64,000 nucleotides of DNA from Arachis hypogaea (lineage: Eukaryota; Streptophyta; Magnoliopsida; Fabales; Fabaceae). Location: positions 69,755,213 through 69,819,212 of the forward strand of contig NC_092044.1 of assembly GCF_003086295.3 (NCBI RefSeq), given 5' to 3'. The translations under genes and the position numbers were made by a program. The notes beneath the pieces were generated by a model. The model saw only the letters and a program-made list of their open reading frames with translations. It made no database searches and was not told where the DNA came from. How positions within the stretch are numbered: position 1 is the stretch's first letter; each line of letters begins with the position of its first letter. This document shows positions 54,030 to 63,841 of the stretch, piece after piece.

Positions 54030-55246
54030 CCTCGGTGCCATCTGTCAGGAACAAGGGTGGGCTGGTGGCAGTATCTCCATAGTCGGGACCGTCATGGCTC
54101 CCTGTGCTGGTAAAGGAAGTGGAGTCCGGAGTGCCTGGGTCCTCGTTTGCCTATGAGTAGCTCTTTGAGGTATTTGAATCGGCGGTGGTTGCAGTGCTCT
54201 CGTAGCTTTGCTTTCTGGTCTTGTTGGTCCAACCTCTTTAGTATTTGATGCAGCAGCTGACTAGTAGATGGTGGAATGTCTGCAGCATCTTCTGTAGGCT
54301 GGCTGGTAGTGGCAAGTGGTGGCCTGAGATATCTCCTGTTAGGGATGTACCGATCATCCCGTGGAAGTATGGCTGTGGTGTCCCTAGCTCTGTAGGAGAC
54401 TCTGGCTGTTGAGATAAAATCTGATACCAAGGCGGGGAAAGGAAGGTTGCCCGCGATTTGCACGTGTCCCATAACATTCCATATGTGTCTTGGTAGATTT
54501 AGAGGCTTTTTTGTGAGGATGCACTATAGTAGAACGGCCATGTCTGCGGTGAAGGAGGACTCATGAGTGCTCAAAAAGACGTAATGGGACATAATCTGTG
54601 CCCATACGTGAGCCTCTAAGGTGAGTGCGGAAGCTGATATCCCCTTAGGACGGGAACGATGGTATCCGAAGATCCATTTGCTGCCAGGTTATGCAATAAC
54701 TCTGAGAACAGCATCCCTGTCAAATTTGTATGCCTGGCGCTTGAGTGCGGCTTCTTGAAATGCGTCCAATCCTTCAGGAACAGGGGGAAGATCTAGGGCT
54801 CACTGAATGGCCTCTTCTGTAATGGGGACTTGCTTCTGACGGACATAAATAGACTGCAGGGTCGGCAGGTGGAAATTGGAGTAGAACTCAAGTATCCAAG
54901 AAAAGTTAACCTATCGTGGCTGACTCTGTAGGAATCCCCAATGTCTTTGTACAATTTGTGGCTCAACAAAGTTGGCAATATGATGTGGAAGGATAAGAAG
55001 GTGTTCGTTGTTGTAATTCCGAGCTGCCAGAATGGGGAACATCTGCTCACAGTAACGATTGGGAAATCGTGCAATGTCCTTTGCTGGGAAGGCTTTCTCC
55101 TTTTCATCGACCTTTATAATCCTTTTGATTCTTTCTGTTGAGGACTTAACTGTAGTTGAAGATGGCTCTGCCACTAATGCTCTTTTAGTTCCTTTCCTTG
55201 CTGTGGATTTGAGGGTAGCTTTCTCCTTGCCTTTCTTGGTGGCCAT
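54030..55246 (-). pseudogene. element F ORF3: post-integrase protein, broken
   Basis: Starts MATKKGKEKATLKSTARKGT (55246), basic N-terminus, then RFPNRYCEQMFPILAARNYN, HHIANFVEP and, further on, VMGHVQIAGNLPFPALVSDF. It is about 400 codons interrupted by four in-frame stops (near 54912, 54800, 54690 and 54530) and a frame change near 54120. It belongs to the plant transposon protein group found after integrase in this lineage and is related in position, less clearly in sequence, to element B ORF3. No envelope features. Function unknown. Confidence 0.65.
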
Positions 55247-56390
55247 CCTGAAAGAAAACGAGTAAAGACATGAATATTTCAAGGGTTATAGAAGGGAAAA
55301 GAATGGGAAATGTTGTAATCAATGCACAAGAAAGGATAATGATGTGAACACATGGTCATGACTACATGTGGCAAATAAACAATGGAAATAAAGCAAGTGC
55401 ATGTGATGACAGTCAAATGCCAGGTGTTTATTAGCATGCCGGCAAGGGCATGAGTAGTATAGATCAAGCATTCAATGTCCAAGTTAGATTACGAAGTCTT
55501 TCCAACTAACAATATGCTTGTAATAACAATTATATTTAATTAATAAAATATAAAAAGGGTGTTGTGAAAAGCAAGCATTTATAGTAGTAGATTGAAAGAA
55601 ATCCAAAAATAGTGCAAAATGCCATATGGGCGTTTTCACAAACACATAGCATGCATGTTAAATAAGGTATGGAAAAATTAATTTTGAACATGCAAGTAAC
55701 CCTATAAAAATAATATATAATTGTTAAACAAGTCCTAAACAATTTACAAGCAACATATAAGAATAATGATCCAAATAAATTTCTAACACCATTAGAAGGA
55801 AGAAGAAAAAAAGAAAAAGAAAACGTGGATAGAGAAAGTAGAAGAGAAAGAAAAAGAAAACATGAAATTAAGAAGAAGAATGAAAAAGTAGGGAGGGGAG
55901 AAGAGAAGAAAAGACCTTGATAATGGTGGTAGGAAAGAGGAGGTAGAAGAGAGAAAGAAGGGAGGAAGAAGGAGGGGGAAAAATAAAATAGGAATGGGAT
56001 GAGAAAAGAAAAGATAATCTGGCAGATTTGAATGAGTTGGGCGGCACAAGCGACGCAGATGCGTGGGGCACGCGGTCGTGTGGAAAGCCCTTAAATGAAA
56101 TGACGCGGACGCGTCAGTCACGCGGACGCGTGATATGATTTGCGCTAGGGGCACGAGGGCAGCTCCGCGCTCGCATAACTCTCTGTGTGAAACATGTTTT
56201 TGCCAAAATATAGGGTGACGCAATCGCGTGATTGACGTGATCGCATGGATGGCCAGATTGAGAAAACGGCGTGGACACGTGGGGAATGCAGTCGTGTGGC
56301 AGAGCTTGTGTGACTAGCACAAGTGCAGCCCAAGTCCAGCTCAACTTTCGGCCATACACCCTTGTGGGTGACGCGGACGCGTGGGAGAAT
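55247..56390 (-). other. spacer between ORF3 and 3' palindrome region of element F
   Basis: AT-rich from 55247 to 55790 with no gene. A purine tract (55797-56018) follows, then CpG palindromes (from about 56050) of the CACGCGGACGCGTGA type reaching into the right inverted-repeat arm. ORFs at 55792-56223 translate the pyrimidine strand and are not real. Confidence 0.5.
55797..56018 (+). repeat. purine-rich low-complexity tract, about 220 bp
   Basis: Almost uninterrupted A/G on the plus strand (GAAGAAAAAAAGAAAAAG, GGGAGGGGAGAAGAGAAG, GGAAGAAGGAGGGGG). In the sense of element F it is polypyrimidine and lies upstream of ORF3. Confidence 0.8.
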
Positions 56391-57214
56391 TTTTTCCCAC
56401 ATGACGCGGACGCGTGGGCGGTGCGGTCGGGTGGGACAATTTGTGCCACGGGCACGCCTCCAGCCACACTTTCGCGTGACTCTCTGTTTCTTTTCTTCTC
56501 GTGTCTAAGGCACCTATGACGCGGACGCGTCATCGACGCTGTCGCGTCGTGTGCTTTCTTTTTTTTAAGTAGAAATATGCAATATGCAGTATGTGGATGA
56601 GATGCAAAAGATAGGCGTTAGTACTGAGAAAAGTTATTGACAAGGGAGGATAAGGGGAGGGGAAGGAACGATCATACCGTGGTGGGTTGTCTCCCACCCA
56701 GAAACTTTGCTTTAACATCCTTAAGTTGGACGCTCTACTAGCTCAGTCTTCTGCTGTGGGCGGATCATCCAAGAGGAAGATCTCTAGTTCCTGATTTTTT
56801 GCCATCTTTTCACCATGGAATAACTTCAAGCGATGTCCATTGACCTTGATAAGTTCAGAGCTTGAAGGATGGCTCAAGTGGAAGACTCCGTATGGTTCCA
56901 CCCGCTCTACTCGATACGGACCATCCCATCTGGATCTCAGCTTGCCTGGCATGAGTCACATTCTGGAGTTGTAAAGTAGGACTAAGTCCCCTGGTTGGAA
57001 TTCTCTTCTCTTAATGCTCATGTCATGCATAGCCTTCACCTTCTCTTTATACAGCCTGGAGTTTTCATAAGCTTCAAGGCGAAGGCTCTCTAATTCTTGT
57101 AGTTGCAACTTCCGTTCAGCTCCGGCTCTCTCATAGTCCATGTTACATTCCTTTACCGCCCAGAAGGCCTTGTGTTCCAACTCAACTGGGAGATGACAGG
57201 CCTTTCCATAAACC
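56391..57214 (-). repeat. right arm of the inverted duplication
   Basis: Reverse complement of 52209-53034. Sequence is collinear through integrase C-terminus, hairpin module, and a palindrome cluster. It continues beyond the arm into more integrase on the right (57215-57441), so this arm is the original F context and the left arm the copy. Confidence 0.8.
56681..56731 (-). ncRNA. conserved post-pol hairpin module, element F copy
   Basis: Minus strand GTCCAACTTAAGGATGTTAA, then CAAAGTTTCT, then hairpin GGTGGG-AGACAA-CCCACC (56681-56698). It starts about 12 bases after the integrase frame ends. Confidence 0.65.
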
Positions 57215-57441
57215 AAGCGGAAAGGACTCATCCCAATCGGTGTCTTGTATGCTATCCGATATGCCCAAAGCGCGTCTTTGAGCCTGGTGCTCCAGTCCTT
57301 CCTATGAGGCTTGACTACCTTTTGCAGTATGCGCTTTATCTCTCTATTACACACATCTGCTTGCCTATTAGTCTGGGGGTGATAGGCTGTTGATACTTTA
57401 TGAATTATCCCATGCCTCTTTAGTGAACCTATTAGTCTCCT
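56743..57441 (-). pseudogene. element F integrase, C-terminal part
   Basis: Minus strand from 57441: [17 protein letters not shown] with the catalytic Glu position replaced (HPQT.xQAD, where Glu is usual), then [20 protein letters not shown] and GKLRSRWDGPYRVE. A TGA replaces a codon at about 56953-56955 between two otherwise open frames. The zinc domain and first catalytic residues are missing because element G's LTR begins at 57442. Confidence 0.8.
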
Positions 57442-59086
57442 TGGTAGACGAAATTGTGATCATCAACAATGGCTCCAAAGACTAGGTACTCTCAAACATA
57501 AATCACACTTTGTCACAACTCCGCACAACTAACCAGCAAGTGTACTGGGTCGTCCAAGTAATACCTTACGTGAGTAAGGGTCGATCCAACAGAGATTGTT
57601 GGTATGAAGCAAGCTATAGTCATCTTGTAAATCCCAGTCAGGTGGATTCAACTATGTTAAGAGATTATTGGGTTTTTGAATAATAATAATAATAAACAGA
57701 AAATAAAGATAGAGTTAGTCATGTAATTTAATGGTGGGAATTTCAGATAAGTGTATGGAGGTGCTGTGTTTCTTCTGAATCTCTGCTTTCCTACTGCTTT
57801 CATCCATCCTTCTTACTCCTTTCAATGGCAAGCTGTATGTAGGGCATCACCATTGTGAATGGCTACATCCCATCCTCTCAATGAAAATTGTCCAAATGCT
57901 TTGTCACAACACGGCTAATCATCTGTCGGTTCTCGATCATGTTGGAATAGAATCCCTTGATTCTTTTGCGTTTGTCATCACGCCCAACAATCGCGAGTTT
58001 GAAGCTCGTCACAGTCATTCAATCCCGGAATCCTACTCGGAATACCACAGACAGGGTTAGACTTTTCGGATTCCCATGAATGCCGCCATCAATTCTAGCT
58101 TATACCACGAAAATTCTGATTAAGGAATCCAAGAGATATGCGCCCGGTCTAAGGTAGAACAGAAGTGGTTGTCAGTCACGCGTTCATAGGTGAGAATGAT
58201 GATGAGTGTCACGGATCATCACATTCATCATGTTGAAGTGCAACGAATATCTTAGAATAAGAATAAGTTGAATTGAATAGAAAATAGTAGTACTTGCATT
58301 GAAACTTGAGGTACAGCAGAGCTCCACACGCTTAATCTATGGTGTGCAGAAACTCTACCGTTGAAAATACATAAGTGATGAAGGTCCAGGCATGGTCAAA
58401 TGGCCAGCCCACATGAAAGACTAAATGCTCAAAAGAACTAGATAGTCCAAGAGCCTTCTAATAAACTAGTAAAAAGTTCTATTTATACTAAACTAGCTAC
58501 TAAGGTTTACAGAAGTAAGTAATTGATGCATAAATTCACTTCCGGGGCCCACTTGGCGTGTGCTTGGGCTGAGCTTGATCTATCCACGAGCTGAGGCTTC
58601 TCTTGGAGTTGAACACTAAGATGTAACGTGTTTTGGGGGTTCAACTCTGGTTCGTGACGTGTTTCTGGCGTTTGACTCCAGAATGCAGCATGGAACTGGC
58701 GTTGAGTGCCGGTTTACATCGTCTAATTACGAATAAAGTATGGACTATTATATATTGCTGGAAAGCTCTGGATGTCAAATTTCCAACGCCGTAAAGAACG
58801 CGCCATTTGGAGTTCTGCTGCTCCAGAAAATTCATTTTGAGTGCAGGGAGGTCAGATTCGAACAGCATCAGCAGTCCTTTGTCAGCCTCCTATCAGAGTT
58901 TTGATCAGGTCCCTCAATTTCAGCCAGAAAATACCTGAATTCACAGAAAAACACACAAACTCATAGTAATGTCCAGAAATGTGAATTTAGCATAAAAACT
59001 AATGAAAACATCCCTAAAAGTAACTAGATCATACTAAAAACTACCTAAAAATAATGCCGAAAAGCGTATAAATTATCCGCTCATCA
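57442..59086 (-). repeat. 3' LTR of element G
   Basis: 1,645 bp, TGGTAGACGAAATTGTG at one end and ATTATCCGCTCATCA at the other, abutting CAACACCAAACTTA. It contains GGCGTT/AACGCC-type palindromes near 58600-58720, a TATA box (58479-58487), and a TGCTGGAAAGCTCTGGATGTC core. A large part aligns with 14625-16283. Confidence 0.88.
58479..58487 (-). promoter_or_regulatory. putative TATA box of element G LTR
   Basis: Minus strand TATAAATAG, about 115-240 bp downstream of the palindromes. Same 9-mer as in element B's LTR. Confidence 0.55.
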
Positions 59087-59124
59087 CAACACCAAACTTA
59101 AATTGTTGCTTGTCCCCAAGCAAC
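59087..59124 (-). promoter_or_regulatory. polypurine-tract module of element G
   Basis: Minus strand: perfect 8-bp-stem hairpin GTTGCTTG-GGGA-CAAGCAAC (59105-59124) followed by AATTTAAGTTTGGTGTTG abutting the 3' LTR. Same architecture as in element B although their LTRs differ. Confidence 0.7.
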
Positions 59125-60546
59125 TGAAGGTTATTTAGGATAAAAAGAAGAGAATATACTATAAATCCCAAAATATCAATGAATATTAATTTTAATTAGA
59201 TGAGCGGGACTTGTAGCTTTTTGCTTCTGAACAGTTTTGGCATCTCACTTTTTCCTTTGAGGTTTAGAATGATTGGCTTCTATAGGAACTTAGAATTTCA
59301 GATAGTGTTATTGATTTTCCTAGTTAAGTTTGTTGATTCTTGAACACAGGTACTTTTATGAGTCTTGGCCGTGGCCCTAAGCATTTTGTTTTCCAGTATT
59401 ACAACTGGATACATAAATGCCACAGACACATGACTGGGTGAACCTTTTCAGATTGTGACTCAGCTTTGCTAGAGTCCCCAGTTAGAGGTGTCCAGAGCTC
59501 TTAAGCACACTCTTTTTGCTTTGGATCACGATTTTAACCACTCAGTCTCAAGCTTTTCACTTGGACCTGCATGCCACTTAGGCCTGGATTTTATTTCCTT
59601 GGGCCCTCCTATCCACTGATGCTCAAAGCCTTGGATCCTTTTTACCCTTGCCTTTTGGTTTTAAGGGCTATTGGCTTTTTTTGCTTGCTTTTTCTTTTTC
59701 TTTCTATTTTTTCGCCAAATTTTTTTTCGAATAGAATTTTTTTCACAAGCTTTTGTTTTTCAATGCTTTTTCTTGCTTCAAGAATCAATTTCATGATTTT
59801 TTAGATTATCAATAACATTTCTCTTTGTTCATCATTCTTTCAAGAGCCAACAATTTTAACATTCATAAACAACAAGATAAAAAATATGCACTGTTTAAGC
59901 ATTCATTCAAAAAACAAAAAGTATTGTTACCACATCAATATAATTAAACTAAATTCAAGGATAAATTTGAAACTCGTGTACTTCTTGTTCTTTTGAATTA
60001 GAAACATTTTTCATTTAAGAGAGGTGAAGGATTTATGGAATTATTCATAGCCTTAAGACATAGTTTCTAAATACTAATGATCATGAAGTAGAGACATAAA
60101 ACATAAACAAACATAAAGCATAAAAACAGAAAAACAGAAAAAAAATTAAGAACAAGGAATGAGTCCACCTTAGTGATGGTGGCGCTTTCTTCTTGAAGAG
60201 CCAATTATGCTTTTTGAGCTCCTTTATGTCTCTTCCTTGCCTTTGTTACATGATCCCTAGTGATTTGGTGTTCCTATCCTTAGTTGCTCCCAATAATTAT
60301 GTGGAGGAACATGTATCCCCTGAGGTATCTCAGGGATTTCTTGATGAGGGAATTCCTCATGCTCTCTTGATGTGCAGTCAAATGCTCTATTACTGAGCTA
60401 TGGACCCTTGAGATGAATCTCTCCATCTCCCATGACTCAGAGGTGGAAGCAATTGTCTTCCCTCTTTCTTCTTCTTCTTTTTTTTTGAGGTTTCTCTGGC
60501 CTTAGGTGCCATCAATGGTAATGGAAAAAAAAGCTTATGCTTTTAC
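59125..60546. other. non-coding 3' region of element G, first part
   Basis: AT-rich, with T-rich stretches at 59680-59770 and no supported ORF. It resembles the long untranslated region left of ORF3 in element B. Confidence 0.5.
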
Positions 60547-60582
60547 CACACCAAACTTAAAATATTGCTAGCCTTCAAGCAA
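60547..60582 (-). promoter_or_regulatory. second, degenerate hairpin-polypurine module in element G
   Basis: Minus strand CTTGCTTGAAGGCTAGCAAT then ATTTTAAGTTTGGTGTGG. The stem is weakened (TTGCT/AGCAA) relative to the LTR-proximal copy. It occupies the place that precedes ORF3 in element B, although G has no ORF3 left. Confidence 0.55.
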
Positions 60583-61436
60583 GAGAAGAAAGAAAAGAAG
60601 AAGAAGAAGAGAGATTATGGAGGAGAGTGAGGGGGAGGTGTATTTGGCCAAGGTATAGAAGAGGGGGTTGTGTTGTGTGAAAATGAAGGAGAATGAACGA
60701 GTTTATATAGTGAGGGGAGAGGGAGTAGGTTTTGCCATTTAGGGTGGGTTTGGTGGGAAAGAAATTTTGAATTTGAAGGTAGGTGGGGTTTATGGGGAAG
60801 AGTGGGTGGATGTGAGTGGTGAAGGGGGTAATTGGAAAGAGAGATTGAGGTGATTGGTGAAGGGTTTTGGGGAAGAGTGTTTATTGGAAAGAGAGGATGA
60901 ATGTTGAGAAGAGGGGAGAATATGGTAGGTGGGGATCCTGTAGGGTCCACAGATCCTGAGATAATCCTGTGGGGTCCACAGATCCTGAGGTGTCAAGGAT
61001 TTACATCCCTGCACCAATTAAGCATGTAAAATGCCTTTCCATGCAATTCTGGCATTTAAACACCGAAGTGATGCATGTTCTGGGCGTTGAACGCCTATGT
61101 GCAGCATGTTTCTGGCGTTGAACGCCAGTTCCATGCTTGTTTCTGGTGTTCAGTGCCAGCTCTCCTCAGGGTGCATTCCTGGCATTTGAACGCTGGGATG
61201 TTGCTTGTTTTTGGCGTTCAGCGCCAGATCCATGCTCTGTTCTGGCATTGAACGCCAGCCAGATGCTCTTTACTGGTGTTTAAACGCCAGTAAGTCCTTC
61301 CTCCAGGGTGTATTTTTCTTCTGCTGTTTTTTATTCTGTTTTTAATTTTAATATTTTTTACGTGACTCCACATGATCATGAACCTAATAACACATAAAAG
61401 AACAATAAAATAAAAAATAAAATTAGATAAACAAAA
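60583..61436. other. non-coding 3' region of element G, second part, with palindromes
   Basis: A G-rich (minus-strand C-rich) stretch at 60600-60930 gives chance Pro/His/Ser-rich ORFs. Two copies of TGTGGGGTCCACAGATCCTGAG-like sequence (about 60935-60990) form a short tandem repeat. From 61078 to 61295, seven or so GGCGTTGAACGCCAG-type palindromes alternate with ATGCTTGTTTCTGG-type spacers, the same motif as in G's own U3. Confidence 0.6.
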
Positions 61437-61483
61437 ATTGGGTTGCCTCCCAATAAGCGCTTCTTTAATGTTAATAGCTTGAC
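61437..61483 (-). ncRNA. conserved post-pol hairpin module, element G copy
   Basis: Minus strand GTCAAGCTATTAACATTAAA, then GAAGCGCTT, then hairpin ATTGGG-AGGCAA-CCCAAT (61437-61454, perfect 6-bp stem). It lies about 35 bases after the gag-protease stop, although pol is absent. Confidence 0.65.
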
Positions 61484-61517
61484 AGTGGGCTCTCATGGAG
61501 CCTTACAGATGATCAGG

Positions 61518-62945
61518 TCAATGTTGTATAGTCCCAACACCAAACTTAGAGTTTGGTTGTGGGGATTCAACACCAAACTTAGAGTTTGGTTGTGGCCTCC
61601 CAACACCAAACTTAGAGTTTGATTGTGGGGGCTCTGTTTGACTCTGTACTGAGAGAAGCTCTGCATGCTTACTCTCCCTTGTTACAGAAGGATAGCCGTG
61701 TGCCTTAAACACAAGGTAGTCCCCATTCAATTGAAGGCCTAATTCTCCTTTCTTAACATCTATCACAGCTTCTGCTGTGGCTAGGAAAGGTTTTCCAAGG
61801 ATGATGCATTCTTCCTCCTCCTTCCTAGTGTTTAAAATTATGAAATCAGCAGGAATGTAAAGGCCTTTAACCTTTACCAACACGTCCTCTACTAATCCAT
61901 AAGCTTGTCTTACTGACTTGTCTACCAATTGTAATGGGAATAAGGCAGGCTGTACCTCAATGATCCCCAGCTTCTCCATTATAGAGAGTGGCATAAGATT
62001 TATGCCTGACCCTAGGTCACAGAGAGCTTTTTCAAAGGACATGGTGCCTATGGTACAGGGTATTAAGAATTTCCTAGGATCTTGTTTCTTTTGAGGTAAA
62101 GTTTGCTGAACCCATGTATCAAGTTCATTAATGAGCAAGGGAGGTTCACCTTCCCAAGTCTCATCACCAAATAACTTGGCATTCAGCTTCATGATGGCTC
62201 CTAGATATTGAGCAACTTGCTCTCCAGTTATATCTTCATCCTCTTCAGAGGAAGAATAATCTTCAGAGCTCATGAATGGCAGAAGGAGATTTAATGGAAT
62301 CTCTATGGTCTCTATATGAGTCTCAGATTCCGTTGGATCCTCAACAGGGAAATCCTTCCTGCTTGAGAGACGTCCCATGAGATCTTCCTCTTTGGGATTC
62401 GCGTCCTCTCCCTCCTCCTTGCATTCGGCCATATTGATTATATCAATAGCCTTGCACTCTCTTTTTGGATTCTCTTCTGTATTGCTTGGGAGAGTACTAG
62501 GAGGAGTTTTAGTGATTTTCTTACTCAGCTGGCCTACTTGTGCTTCCAGATCTCGGATGGAGGATCTTGTTTCATTCATGAAACTTAAAGTGGCCTTAGA
62601 CAGATCAGAGACTAAATTTGCTAAGTTAGAGGTATTCTGTTCATAATTCTTTGTCTGTTGCTGAGAAGATGATGGATAAGGCTTGATATTACTGAGCCTA
62701 TTTCTTCCACCATTATTAAAGCCTTGTTGAGGCTTTTGTTGATCCTTCCATGAGAAATTCGGATGATTTCTCCATGATGAATTATAGGTGTTTCCATAAG
62801 GTTCACCCATGTAATTTACCTCTGCCATTGCAGGGTTTTCAGGATCATAAGCTTCTTCTTCAGAAGATACCTCTTTAGTACTGTTGGATGCATTTTGCCA
62901 TCCATTCAGACTTTGAGAAATCATGTTGACTTGCTGAGTCAACAC
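61518..62945 (-). pseudogene. element G: gag tail and aspartic protease
   Basis: Gag tail (NNGGRNRLSNIKPYPSSSQQ; ETRSSIRDLEAQVGQLSKKI), acidic linker, then protease with CDLGSGINLMPLSIMEKLGI (DLGSG where relatives have DLGAS) and ILGKPFLATAEAVIDVKKGE. It ends in tandem PNSKFGVG repeats encoded by 33-base units (61535-61634). No RT follows. A TAG between 62945 and 62952 separates it from the upstream frame. The protease would cleave Gag if the element is translated by read-through. Confidence 0.85.
61535..61634 (-). repeat. three 33-bp tandem units at the end of the element G ORF
   Basis: CAACACCAAACTTAGAGTTTG recurs at 61535, 61568 and 61601, an exact 33-base (11-codon) period. Each unit carries the ACCAAAC-TTAGA-GTTTGGT inverted repeat (imperfect in the third) and on the minus strand the TAAGTTTGGTGTTG motif found at polypurine tracts. 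Confidence 0.85.
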
Positions 62946-62951
62946 TTTGTT

Positions 62952-63841
62952 CTAAGCCAATATGGCATTCAGAGCATCAATTTCAAGAACTCCCTTCCTC
63001 TGAGGCGTCCCATTATTCACGGAATTCCTCTCAGAAGTGTACATGAATTGGTTATTTGCAACCATGTCAATAAGTTCCTGAGCTTCTGCAGGCGTTTTCT
63101 TTAGGTGAATGGATCCACCTGCAGAGTGGTCCAATGACATCTTGGAAAACTCAGATAGACCATAATAGAATATATCTAATATGGTCCACTCTGAAAACAT
63201 GTCAGAAGGACACTTTTTGGTCATCTGCTTGTATCTTTCCCAAGCTTCATAGAGGGATTCACCATCTTTTTGCTTGAAGGTCTGAACATCCACTCTAAGC
63301 TTGCTCAGCTTTTGAGGAGGAAAGAATTTATCCAAGAAGGCCATGACCAGCTTATCCCAGGAGTCCAGGCTATCTTTAGGTTGTGAGTCCAACCATGTTC
63401 TAGCTCTGTCTCTTACAGCAAAAGGGAAAAGCATGAGCCTGTAGACTTCAGGATCTACTCCATTCATCTTAACAGTCTCACAAATCTACAAGAACTCAGG
63501 TAAAAACTGGTAAGGATCTTCAGATGGAAGTCCATGAAACTTGCAGTTCTATTGCATTAGAGCAACTAATTGAGGTTTCAGCTCAAAATTGTTTGCTCCA
63601 ATGGCAGGAATTGAGATGCTTCTTCCATCAAACTTGGACGTGGGTTTAGTAAAATCACCAAGCATCCTCCTTGCATTATTGTTGTTGGGTTCGGCTGCCA
63701 TCTCCTTCTCTTGTTCAAAAATTTCAAAAAGGTTGCCTCTGGATTGTTGTAATTTAGCTTCTCTTAGTTTCCTCTTCAGAGTCCTTTCAGGTTCAGGATC
63801 AGCTTCAACAAGAGTGCTTTTTTTTCCTTGTTCCTACTCAT
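62952..63841 (-). pseudogene. element G gag (capsid)
   Basis: Start at 63841 (MSRNKEKK), followed within a few codons by a run of eight T (plus strand, 63818-63825 region) that appears to shift the frame. The rest reads NNFELKPQL type sequence, then FPFAVRDRARTWLDSQP, MAFLDKFFPPQKLSKLRVDV and YGLSEFSKMSLDHSAGGSIH. Stops occur near 63487 and 63550. It is the Athila-type gag core, closely similar in layout to element B gag. Capsid function inferred. Confidence 0.85.

Noticed and set aside
57442..57700. Continuous open integrase of element F past 57441
   Set aside because: Sequence switches to an LTR end at 57442 (TGGTAGACGAAATTG), so the integrase is truncated by element G.
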